NCBI GenBank assembly: GCA_019636445.1
Contig: JAHBXO010000002.1
Coordinates: 62,001 to 126,000, forward strand
Reading direction: 5' to 3'
DNA: 64,000 bases
From: Gemmataceae bacterium
GTDB taxonomy: Bacteria > Planctomycetota > Planctomycetia > Gemmatales > Gemmataceae
The notes below the pieces were generated by a model, which did not search any database, was not told the DNA's origin, and worked only from the letters and a program-made list of their open reading frames with translations. The position numbers and the translations under genes are program-made. Positions 1 through 7,168 of the stretch are shown here, piece after piece; positions within the stretch are counted from its first letter, which is position 1; each line of letters starts with the position of its first letter.

Positions 1-484
1 GCGACGTCGGCGCGAACAGCCGGAGGAGCACGTCGCCCCGGCCGTCCGGCACGACCTCCGAGCCGGTCGTCTCGTACAGCACAGAGACCCCGGGGTTCCG
101 GGCGATTGCGAACCCCGGACCGTCCGCGAGCGTGCCGGGCAGGTCGTTCTCGCGCCGCTTCGCGTGCGGCCGCGAGAGGAACGGACAGGCCCGCACGGAA
201 TACTCCGCACACTCGCGGTGCGACGGTGGCTCGGCCGAGACGCGGTTGACGAGGCACATGGGGCCGATAACGAAAACGGCCCGATCGGGCGCGATCCCGC
301 GACCGCAAACCCAGCAACAGCCGGTCGCGATCGCGAGGATACGCTTGCGGGCGTCCATCACGCGCGGGTCGGGCTTGCCGTTGACCTTCGCGACGAACCA
401 CGGCAGCGGATAGCCGCGATCGTCGAGAGGCAGGTGGGCCATTCGGGCAGGCAGAGGAGGTAGGTCGGAGCGGTACTTGCTCAC
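1..484 (-). CDS. Cys-rich hypothetical protein, C-terminus cut by window edge
   Basis: About 161 residues are visible before the gene runs off the left edge. It starts with GTG, and this GTG overlaps the TGA of the upstream gene (GTGA), so the two are translationally coupled. The protein has a CCWVCG segment near residue 58, then FVIGPMC, EPPSHREC and VRACPFL segments. The spacing of these cysteines suggests one or more zinc sites. No membrane segment or signal peptide is visible. I do not recognise a named family; short Cys-rich proteins of this type are, from memory, common among phage and plasmid accessory genes. It is the last visible gene of a three-gene minus-strand operon. Confidence 0.6.
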   Translation of the reverse strand, partial: MSKYRSDLPPLPARMAHLPLDDRGYPLPWFVAKVNGKPDPRVMDARKRILAIATGCCWVCGRGIAPDRAVFVIGPMCLVNRVSAEPPSHRECAEYSVRACPFLSRPHAKRRENDLPGTLADGPGFAIARNPGVSVLYETTGSEVVPDGRGDVLLRLFAPTS

Positions 485-879
485 GCGGCACCGCCTTCCG
501 CAGCGGCGGCCTCGGCGAGCTGGTAGCCCCGCCAGGTCTCGATCCACTCGTCGATCTCGCCGGCCGTGATCGACCAACTCGACGACGGCCAGCGGCCGAC
601 GACGGCGACGCGGAAGTCCTGGTACAGGTCCTGAGCCATGTCGAGGCCGCCGGGCGACTCGCCGAGCAGCTCGACGAGGATCGCCAAGGCGAGCTGCGTC
701 GGGCCGCTGCCGCGATAGCCCCATTCGAATCCGTCGGGCGAGTGGAGCCGGAGGTCCGTGCGGGGCGGGAGCTCGGAGGCCGTGCCGTCGGCGAACAGGC
801 GCAGCACGATCACGCCTTCGTCGACCCGGTAGCCGACGAAGGCCACCGCGCGACGCGGCCGGGTTGGGGTCGGTTTCAT
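481..879 (-). CDS. DUF6166-like protein
   Basis: A 132-residue soluble protein. The central segment WGYRGSGPTQLALAIL followed by a YQDFRV block and a W-rich C-terminal half (SSSWSITAGEIDEWIETW) resembles the DUF6166 family, a short domain of unknown function that I associate with mobile elements. The N-terminus FVGYRVDEGVIVLRLF reads as beta strands. The ATG overlaps the TGA of the upstream 214-residue gene (ATGA), and its own TGA overlaps the GTG of the next gene, so the three are one operon. No catalytic residues can be assigned. The family call is by motif recognition only. Confidence 0.7.
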   Translation of the reverse strand: MKPTPTRPRRAVAFVGYRVDEGVIVLRLFADGTASELPPRTDLRLHSPDGFEWGYRGSGPTQLALAILVELLGESPGGLDMAQDLYQDFRVAVVGRWPSSSWSITAGEIDEWIETWRGYQLAEAAAAEGGAA

Positions 880-1520
880 CCCGCACCGCCTTGCCGGCGC
901 GGCGTCGTGGGCTTCGGGTCGAGAGGCAGGATGGCAGGTTCGTCAGAGGGGGATTGCGGATCCCTGGAAGTGGCTTCGTCGTCGACCTTCGATTCCCCGC
1001 ACTGCCATTCCTCCGGGAAGAAGAAACGGGTGAGTGCGGCACCGACGTCGAAGGACCGCGGGACAGGAAAGGCGGGCGTGTGAGGTCCGCCGGCGGGATC
1101 GATGGCGACGCTCAACTGGTCGCGATGCGTCGAGATCTCGACGACGAGACCGAGGTTCCGATCGTTCTGGAATTTGCCCAGCGAGTAGTGCGGGATCGCG
1201 AGGATCTCAGGATCCCACGATTCGATCGGCGATCGCTTCGCCGCAGCGATGCCACCTCGCGATCGGTAGACGAGGATCGCCGCGTAGTGTTGCCGGTAGG
1301 GCTTCGAGAACTTGCATCGCGGGCAGTTCTCGCCGTAGCAGCCGCGAGTGATTCGCTTGCCGACGAGTTGGTCGTGGTGGTAGTGCGTGAAGTACGTCTT
1401 CGGCGGGCCGAGCAGGATCGCGACGATCGGCGGATTGGGCTTGCGAAGGATGTTCGGCATCCGTTCGCCGGGCGATTCGCCCGAGGCCTCGACGGGCCTG
1501 GGAAGGGGCATGCGCGTCAT
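876..1520 (-). CDS. hypothetical protein with Cys motif, first gene of a three-gene operon
   Basis: A 214-residue protein, not recognised. Visible features are an N-terminal block PPIVAILLGPPKTYFTHYHHD, a Cys cluster GCYGENCPRCKF near residues 60-70, and an SPIESWDPEILAI segment. The last 50 residues are charged and Pro-rich and probably disordered. The Cys cluster followed by aromatic and basic residues would fit a zinc-stabilised nucleic-acid-binding fold, but this is inference. The start could also be the ATG three codons later. It is the first gene of the coupled operon and lies downstream of a gene-free region dense in palindromes, which is a natural place for its promoter and operator. 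Confidence 0.6.
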   Translation of the reverse strand: MTRMPLPRPVEASGESPGERMPNILRKPNPPIVAILLGPPKTYFTHYHHDQLVGKRITRGCYGENCPRCKFSKPYRQHYAAILVYRSRGGIAAAKRSPIESWDPEILAIPHYSLGKFQNDRNLGLVVEISTHRDQLSVAIDPAGGPHTPAFPVPRSFDVGAALTRFFFPEEWQCGESKVDDEATSRDPQSPSDEPAILPLDPKPTTPRRQGGAG

Positions 1521-1757
1521 GGCGCGTCTCGTGTTGCCGCTGGACCCGGTTCGCTTGCGTTTGGAGCGACCCGTCTCTTCCGCCCAACGTTCGAAGGCAA
1601 CGAGCCCTCGGCTTGATCGTCGGCAGTCGATGCGGTCAGTCAGCGTCGAAGAGTCTAACCAAGCCGGCGCGCGGTTTCAAGGTGGCGGGCCGGATTTTCG
1701 TTTCGACCCGCGGTCCCTGCGGCTCGCCCACGTGCGTGTTCACGGTTTTTGGAGATG

Positions 1758-1779
1758 GTTGTGATCACGTTATCACAAC
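1758..1779. repeat. inverted repeat, 8-bp arms (GTTGTGAT / ATCACAAC)
   Basis: GTTGTGAT and ATCACAAC are perfect complements separated by CACGTT. The right arm runs into a short CACAAC direct-repeat tract (about 1774-1792). The size and spacing match a dimeric transcription-factor operator; a role is inference only. Confidence 0.6.
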
Positions 1780-1802
1780 CACAACCACAACCGTGTTCAT
1801 GT

Positions 1803-1838
1803 TCAACGGGCGCTGGTGTCCGGCCCGTTGATCAACGG
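1803..1838. repeat. nested palindromes centred on CCGTTGATCAACGG
   Basis: TCAACGGGC at 1803-1811 is complementary to GCCCGTTGA at 1823-1831, and CCGTTGATCAACGG at 1825-1838 is a perfect 14-base palindrome. The shared GTTGA/TCAAC half-site thus occurs three times, so alternative pairings are possible. Confidence 0.6.
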
Positions 1839-1849
1839 ACGACAGATCC

Positions 1850-1909
1850 GCGCCCATACGGGCGCAGGTCGCGCCCGTATACGGGCGCAGGTCGCGCCCG
1901 TATGGGCGC
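1850..1909. repeat. three-unit palindromic array with AGGTC spacers
   Basis: Unit 1 (1850-1865) is GCGCCCATACGGGCGC, unit 2 (1871-1888) is the perfect palindrome GCGCCCGTATACGGGCGC, and unit 3 (1894-1909) is the exact reverse complement of unit 1. Both spacers are AGGTC in the same direction. Unit centres are about 22 bases apart, close to two helical turns, which fits cooperative binding of a dimeric protein along one DNA face. The regularity is seen directly; the binding role is inference. Confidence 0.75.
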
Positions 1910-1936
1910 GGGGTCCTTGCGCGGCCAAAATCGACC

Positions 1937-1972
1937 CGGAAAAATTCCCAAGCTCCTGCCGGAATTTTTCCG
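1937..1972. repeat. perfect 12-bp hairpin with AAAAATT core
   Basis: CGGAAAAATTCC and GGAATTTTTCCG are perfect complements separated by 12 bases. The AT-rich stem contrasts with the CG-rich surroundings. There is no T-run right after either arm, so a simple terminator is not obvious; an operator or a structured leader is as likely. Confidence 0.6.
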
Positions 1973-2095
1973 AAATCGGGGGTAGACGGCTGCAGGGAAC
2001 CGGCCACGGATCGCCTAGGGCGCGTTCTGGCGGGCGATCGTTGCCGGATTGGGAATTGGATCGGGTTGGCCGGCGATCGGCGGAGAATGGCGGCG

Positions 2096-2782
2096 CTATT
2101 CGATCTTCCGTGGGATGTGCGCGAGGTGTTTCGCCTCGATCCACCAGTCGCCGGCGTTCGGTCCTTCGGCGATGCGTACCTGGGCGACGTCGGCGGAGAG
2201 CGAAAGCACAGTGCAGCGGTCGCCTTGGGCGACTCTTGATGTGGTTCGGGCTTCGGCGAGTTTGAGCAGTTCGCGTTCGTTGTTCTCGGCGGTCGCCTTC
2301 AGGAGCGTTTGCAGGACTTCGCGAGTGGCGCCGATCGGCGCCACGGCCGTGACTTGGACCAGCTCACCGACGGCGATCGCCCCGGCCATCCGCTTCGCTT
2401 CGGCCTCGCGGGCGAGTTGAAGGCGTTCCCGCTCGGCCCGGGCCTTCTGGTTCGCGGCATTAGCCTCAGCTTCGCGAGCCTGCCTTTCCACCTCGAGGGC
2501 CTTTGCCTCGTCGCTCATCCGCTGGCCGACAAACACGCAGCTCCGAATCCCGATCGCTGTGACGATCAGCAGGAAGATTCCGGTGACGATGGACACCACC
2601 AGTCGAGCGGCGAGGAATCCGAAGAAGCCGCCGAACGCAAGCCCGAAGCCGGTCTTGAAAGAGCTCTTCGGCCCGTCGCCGGCGTCACGGCGGGCTTGCT
2701 GGCGGGCACGCTCGCGGGCGAGCTCCCGCTCATACTCGCGGTCGAAGTCGTCGTCATCGTCGTCGCGGCGGCTGCGAGGCAT
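2096..2782 (-). CDS. membrane protein with coiled coil and SH3-like C-terminus
   Basis: A 228-residue protein. The first 40 residues are highly charged (an Asp run, then Arg/Glu-rich helix). Residues about 42-86 hold two hydrophobic segments rich in Gly, Phe and Val. Residues about 90-135 are an Ala/Glu/Arg coiled coil. The C-terminal part, with VGELVQVTAV, RCTVLSLS and GPNAGDWWIEAKHL, looks like a small SH3-like beta barrel of the kind found in cell-envelope proteins. No named family is recognised. It is monocistronic as far as can be seen, with 85 bases separating it from the TPR gene upstream. Confidence 0.7.
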   Translation of the reverse strand: MPRSRRDDDDDDFDREYERELARERARQQARRDAGDGPKSSFKTGFGLAFGGFFGFLAARLVVSIVTGIFLLIVTAIGIRSCVFVGQRMSDEAKALEVERQAREAEANAANQKARAERERLQLAREAEAKRMAGAIAVGELVQVTAVAPIGATREVLQTLLKATAENNERELLKLAEARTTSRVAQGDRCTVLSLSADVAQVRIAEGPNAGDWWIEAKHLAHIPRKIE

Positions 2783-2867
2783 GGCGGCACTCCGGTTTTT
2801 GGGTGGGGAACCAACAAGCCGGAGTGTAGCGGAGCGAGGAAGTAAGGTCGAAGGAAATCGTCAAAGC

Positions 2868-4289
2868 TCATGGAGCGCCAGCCAACAATTGATCACGTCG
2901 CCGATTTTTTCTGAAAGAGAGCGACTCTTCGCTTGCTTTCCAAATAGGGTTGCTCGGCTCATCGAATTCTTCGTGGAATTCCGCCTCCCACGATTGCCGC
3001 GAGTCGCTATTTTCAGCTTTAAGCGCGTCCGTGAATTCCTTGTACGCTTCCCAGACCTGTCGGTTGCGGGGATCAATCTGAAGTCCTCTATCAAACAGTA
3101 ACTCGACTTCCACCCGATCTGCACCCCGGCAGTGACGGATCATGGCGAGCCAACTAAAAAGCCTCGCTTGAATGGCTGGTCCAGGCTGCCGGGACAACGC
3201 CTCGTTCGTTAGCCGTTCCGCTTCGGCCAAGTCTTTTTTTCGGAGAAACGCTTCACGTGCCAGGTAAACAAAAGGAACATACCCGGGGTGTGGCAACTCG
3301 ATGGCTTTACGGAAATCAGCCAATGCCCGCTCGCTCGGATAGTTGAGCATGCCCCGTGCACTAAGCGGACCGGGGTCGTTAGGATCGAATTCGATCTCTT
3401 CTTCGATCAACTCGCCAGCACGTCGATCGTCACCGAGGCGCATTAAGGCCATATTTGCCGTGCTGAATCCGATCGAGACGATCCAACGTAGATCCTCGCT
3501 CTTCTTTCGATCCTCCGGGAGGAGCTTGAAAGTGGCCCAGCCTTCCTCGAATAGCTTGATTTGTTGTCGATGCATTGCCAAACGATCTACGCCGGCGAGC
3601 TTCGAAGCCCGATGGAAGCAGGTGATCGATGCGACCAGGTTGGTCACAGAGTTTGGCCTTTTGTCACGCAACCGCGAGATAAACTCCCAGGCTTCTTCAA
3701 GACGGCCCTCTGATGGCATGCAGAGAACTCGCCCGACGGTCATGAGGACATAATCACTCCCATCTTGGGCATTTTGAATCGCGGCAGCGTAGAACGCGGC
3801 TGCAGCTTTCCAATGCCCCAGTTCCTCACAGAGGCTGCCACGTAGAAATGCAAGCACGTCTTGTTTGTAGAGGTACGGGTGCTCTTTAAGATGATCCAAA
3901 ATGGCTCTAGGCTCCCCTTTCGTCGAAAGCATTCCGAGTCTCAGTCGCATTCGTTCCACGTAGCCGGGTGCCGCTCTGAAGCGAAGGTCCTTCTGAAATC
4001 GCTGCCAGGTCGGATCCATGTCACGAGGTAGGTATCGGGACTCGATCCGTTTAGAAAGCTTCTCGGCCTTCGAGTAATGCCCGCCGCGGTAGTACTGTGT
4101 CGCCGCCAAGAAACGAAGAAGGTGGAGGTCGGCCGGCTTCCTCGCTTCGACGAGGCCCTTCTCGAGCAAGGCCCCAGCTTCGAAGTATTTTTTCGCTGCG
4201 AGTTCGGTTTCTCCTACGCCAAGGGCGAGGCTGCCTTCTGCTGCCAGCTTGGAAGCTGCTCCGTCTCGATCGAACAAGAGGGCGTTCAT
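2868..4289 (-). CDS. TPR repeat protein
   Basis: A 473-residue, all-helical protein with degenerate tetratricopeptide repeats over most of its length. Examples are the ALGVGETELAAKKYFEAGAL block at the N-terminus, YYRGGHYSKAEKLSKRI, LARKKDLAEAERL-like helices near residue 360, and a final repeat before residue 430. It has no signal peptide or membrane segment, so it is probably a cytoplasmic scaffold. Its start overlaps the stop of the upstream gene as ATGA, so it is coupled to the 219-residue protein. The DNA is visibly less GC-rich than its neighbours, which may indicate a different origin. Confidence 0.8.
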   Translation of the reverse strand: MNALLFDRDGAASKLAAEGSLALGVGETELAAKKYFEAGALLEKGLVEARKPADLHLLRFLAATQYYRGGHYSKAEKLSKRIESRYLPRDMDPTWQRFQKDLRFRAAPGYVERMRLRLGMLSTKGEPRAILDHLKEHPYLYKQDVLAFLRGSLCEELGHWKAAAAFYAAAIQNAQDGSDYVLMTVGRVLCMPSEGRLEEAWEFISRLRDKRPNSVTNLVASITCFHRASKLAGVDRLAMHRQQIKLFEEGWATFKLLPEDRKKSEDLRWIVSIGFSTANMALMRLGDDRRAGELIEEEIEFDPNDPGPLSARGMLNYPSERALADFRKAIELPHPGYVPFVYLAREAFLRKKDLAEAERLTNEALSRQPGPAIQARLFSWLAMIRHCRGADRVEVELLFDRGLQIDPRNRQVWEAYKEFTDALKAENSDSRQSWEAEFHEEFDEPSNPIWKASEESLSFRKNRRRDQLLAGAP

Positions 4290-4945
4290 TTTCGCTCCTT
4301 CGAGTTCCGCATTTGCCTGGGACGCTTGTTCCGCCCTTTAGTCTGTTTCAGGGCGAGCGACTGACTGGTTACAAAATGCAGCCTGCAACACACGCTCCGA
4401 TTCGGCGGGTGACTGAATGCGACCACGGATGCGAATCCGGCAGGGCTCTTGGTGAGGACCTGATTAGCTTTCTCTTTCAACCTCGCATTTGTGTGATATC
4501 CCCGATCATCCTCTCGTATGCCACTGCTTTCGATCTGCACGGTCTGCCCGTTCATGGCGAGCAAATAGTCTCCGCCGCTACCGATCTGAAGGACGCTCAG
4601 GATCTCGGCCGATTCAAGGCGATGCACCAAGAGCGCCATTACACCGATCGCCGCCTCTTCCGTGATGACCTTTTCATTCTTGGTCGCAGTCCAGGTTTCG
4701 CACGCATCCAAAATCGATTGCGGAACTCCGCTCCAACCGATGTTCTCAACACTTTGCCGTGGGTCGCCTGACCCAGGGCACGAAAGCCACTCCACCAAGA
4801 CCTCTCTAGCCATAGTACCCGAAGGGAGTTGAGTCGGGTCCAGACTCAACCGGACAATCGCCGAGGGGCCGCAATGGTGGAGGAGCGAAACTTTGGAATG
4901 AATGGAAGGCAGGTCGCGAAGTTCCAGCGTAGGGCCGGTTGACAT
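4286..4945 (-). CDS. hypothetical protein coupled to TPR protein
   Basis: A 219-residue protein, not recognised. It has no signal peptide, and the last 20 residues are strongly basic and rich in Lys and Arg. The central region (IGVMALLVHRLESAEILSVL) is helical, and the following YLLAMNGQTVQIE looks like beta strands. The gene overlaps the TPR gene by four bases and shares its lower GC. The two are likely a functional pair, with the TPR protein binding this one or a common target; that is inference from coupling alone. Confidence 0.6.
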   Translation of the reverse strand: MSTGPTLELRDLPSIHSKVSLLHHCGPSAIVRLSLDPTQLPSGTMAREVLVEWLSCPGSGDPRQSVENIGWSGVPQSILDACETWTATKNEKVITEEAAIGVMALLVHRLESAEILSVLQIGSGGDYLLAMNGQTVQIESSGIREDDRGYHTNARLKEKANQVLTKSPAGFASVVAFSHPPNRSVCCRLHFVTSQSLALKQTKGRNKRPRQMRNSKERK

Positions 4946-5020
4946 CGGGAAGCCTTGGAATTGCTATTCAAATAATCTGTTTTGCTCGATCGTTCGGATT
5001 ACCTGAAGAAGTGCACCACC

Positions 5021-5073
5021 AAAAAACGACGGCGGGCAGGGGGCGTCAAGCTCGCCTGATACCCTGCCCGCCG
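5021..5073 (-). terminator. Rho-independent terminator of the tRNA-Pro transcript
   Basis: Read on the minus strand, a perfect 12-bp stem (CGGCGGGCAGGG with CCCTGCCCGCCG, 20-base loop) is followed by TCG and TTTTTT. It lies about 120 bases downstream of tRNA-Pro on the same strand, with no gene between, so it most likely ends that transcript. Confidence 0.8.
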
Positions 5074-5193
5074 GTCATCCCGAGAGACGACGCGGTGGGC
5101 ACCATCGGCCGCCCACCTGTTTTCCCGATCCGTCGCGGTGAATTCTACCGCAGCACGGATCGTGCGTACAGGCAGGCGGCGTCAGGTTCCGAG

Positions 5194-5268
5194 TCGGACC
5201 GGGGAGATTTGAACTCCCGACCTCTTGCACCCCAAGCAAGCGCGCTAGCCAAGCTGCGCTACGGCCCG
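5194..5268 (-). tRNA. tRNA-Pro (anticodon GGG)
   Basis: Folds as a full cloverleaf of 75 bases. The acceptor stem CGGGCCG pairs with CGGTCCG (one G-U). The D-arm begins GCGC. The anticodon stem CTTGC/GCAAG encloses TTGGGGT with GGG at positions 34-36. The T-arm GGGAG-TTCAAAT-CTCCC is canonical, and the discriminator is A. No CCA is encoded. It stands alone with its own downstream terminator. Confidence 0.92.
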
Positions 5269-5492
5269 ATCCTTACAAGTTACCAATTCTTCGCACGGCG
5301 ACAATCGCACTTTCCGCACGACCGCCCCCGGCAACCCTCCTCCGCCCCGGTCCAACCACGGAATGCTTGCAAGCGGCGCGAATCGCTGATAACCTGATTA
5401 TTGGTGCGGGTCATCGCCAACGTCCCGATCCGCCCGCCGTTACATCTTCACCCGTATCTCGCCGATACGCCGTCTTGCGGATGCCTCGATCC

Positions 5493-7064
5493 ATGAAGTC
5501 ACTTCCGTCCGCCCTTGCCTTCTTCCTGCTCGTGATCGCTGTCGTCGGTCCGTCGGCCACGGCTCAGCCTCCGGCTCAACCACCGGCGAAGCCGCAACCG
5601 CCCGCACCAGCCGCCACGGCACCGGCTTCGGCCCCCCGGCGCCCCGTGCCGCTGGACAGTTTCCAGCTCAAACTGCCATCCACCATCAGCCTCGGCAACG
5701 TCCGCGTCACGACGAATGACCTGCGTGATGGCAAACTGATTGTGCTCGATTCTGCGACCAAGAAACCGACCAAACAGCACATGGACTCGATGCAGGCAAT
5801 GGCCCGCGAACTGGTCTACGCCCTGACCGACAAAAAATACTACTCCCCGCCGGAACCCACGAATAACTTCCTGCGGCCCGTGCCGTCGGAACTCACGCTC
5901 GAATCCCGATTCGATGAAGCCAAGCGATTCATTCTGGTGCCGACGTGGGGTCGCAAACTCTCGATTGACCAGGCGGACTACATCGTTTGGTTCGGCGTCG
6001 CGATGGATGAAGCCATTCGCGAGATCCTGGATCCGAAACCCGCCAAGGCCGGCGATCCAGTCCCGGCGGTGCCGGCCATTTATCGAGTGAACGCGGCTCG
6101 CATGATGGCCGAAGCGGCCAAATCGGGCGCACCAGCCTTCTACCCCACAATTCTTGGATTGCTTTCGAATCCCGATACGGATCCCGAAGTGCTGGTCTAT
6201 GCCATCAAGGCGGCCGAAGGCCTGATCGCGGCGTTCAATCCGATCCTGCGGGACGATGCGAAATACATGATCCACACGATCAAAGATGCGGAAATGGTCA
6301 AATTGGTCACAGCCCTCGAATCGATCATCACACGGACGAAGCCGTATGGACGCAAACCGGCCGCCCCGGTGCCCCCTCCCCCCGCACCGCCCCCGGCTCC
6401 CATGGCCCCCGCGCCCAAGGCCGGCGACCCCAAGGGACCGACGATCCCCGTCGGGCAATTGCAGGCGAATACCGTCTCGGCCGAACAGCAACTTGTGATC
6501 CGCTATTTCCGCCGTGCGGCGATCCGCGCCCTTTCACAAGTGCGCTACCCGCAATTCGTCGACGCGCAGACCGGGAAGGCCGTCTATCCGATCGTCACGC
6601 TCGCAAAGATCGCGGTTGGCGATGCCTCCATCACCACCGCGCCGGGCAACGACGAAATCGCCGCCGCAACGGTCGGGCTGTGCAATCTTCACGATTACAA
6701 GGATGTGAACGTCGACGCTTTGTGCGATTGCATCGCGCAAGGCGTGGCGAATTTCGCCGGCAAAAAGGCCGGGAACTCCCAGGACAAATCGATCCCGTGG
6801 AAAGTCGTGGGCAGCCACATCATCACGGCCCTCGCGGACATGCAGCGAGTCCCGAACGCCGGAAAGTATCGCCCGAAGTTCGAATCCCTCGCGACCGTCC
6901 TGACGGAACGCGTTCTTCTGCCGCTCGAGAAGATCAATTCGCCTGGTAATTCTCCCAATTTCGAGGCGCTGCAGCGCTGGCGAGAAACGAACCGCCCCGC
7001 GTCCTTGAAATTGCTCGACGAGGCCAAAGTGCCCGCCGTTGTACCGGCCTTCGCCGGCGCGTAA
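5493..7064 (+). CDS. secreted hypothetical protein with Pro-rich linkers
   Basis: A 523-residue protein. I chose the ATG that gives a clear signal peptide (MKSLPSALAFFLLVIAVV, cleavage after TAQ) over two upstream in-frame starts. A Pro/Ala-rich linker follows at about residues 24-50, and a second, longer Pro linker lies near 285-310. Both flanking parts are predicted helical, with repeated AAEGLIA / AKYMIHTIKDAE style helices that suggest HEAT-like repeats. No catalytic motif is seen. It probably acts in the periplasm or cell wall. The family is not recognised beyond looking typical of planctomycete secreted proteins. Confidence 0.8.
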   Translation: MKSLPSALAFFLLVIAVVGPSATAQPPAQPPAKPQPPAPAATAPASAPRRPVPLDSFQLKLPSTISLGNVRVTTNDLRDGKLIVLDSATKKPTKQHMDSMQAMARELVYALTDKKYYSPPEPTNNFLRPVPSELTLESRFDEAKRFILVPTWGRKLSIDQADYIVWFGVAMDEAIREILDPKPAKAGDPVPAVPAIYRVNAARMMAEAAKSGAPAFYPTILGLLSNPDTDPEVLVYAIKAAEGLIAAFNPILRDDAKYMIHTIKDAEMVKLVTALESIITRTKPYGRKPAAPVPPPPAPPPAPMAPAPKAGDPKGPTIPVGQLQANTVSAEQQLVIRYFRRAAIRALSQVRYPQFVDAQTGKAVYPIVTLAKIAVGDASITTAPGNDEIAAATVGLCNLHDYKDVNVDALCDCIAQGVANFAGKKAGNSQDKSIPWKVVGSHIITALADMQRVPNAGKYRPKFESLATVLTERVLLPLEKINSPGNSPNFEALQRWRETNRPASLKLLDEAKVPAVVPAFAGA

Positions 7065-7168
7065 TCGTTACCGAATTCCCGAACCGTTCCTCTGGAAAAG
7101 CCTTGGGAACGGATAATATGTGGACAAGACACCCCGGTCCCGACCGGGACCCTCTTGGGAGACTGGTC

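Larger units (their letters stand above)
1521..2095. other. gene-free region rich in palindromes
   Basis: No convincing gene is seen on either strand in these 575 bases. Overlapping ORFs in several frames are shadows caused by the repeated CG-rich palindromes. The stretch separates two minus-strand genes and holds at least four separate inverted-repeat structures, annotated individually below. Together they suggest a regulatory, replication or recombination site serving the 1-1520 operon. Confidence 0.6.

Noticed and set aside
1850..1909. Possible short CRISPR-like array
   Set aside because: Spacers are identical 5-base sequences and the repeats are palindromic variants, not identical repeats with unique 30-base spacers; no cas gene is present.
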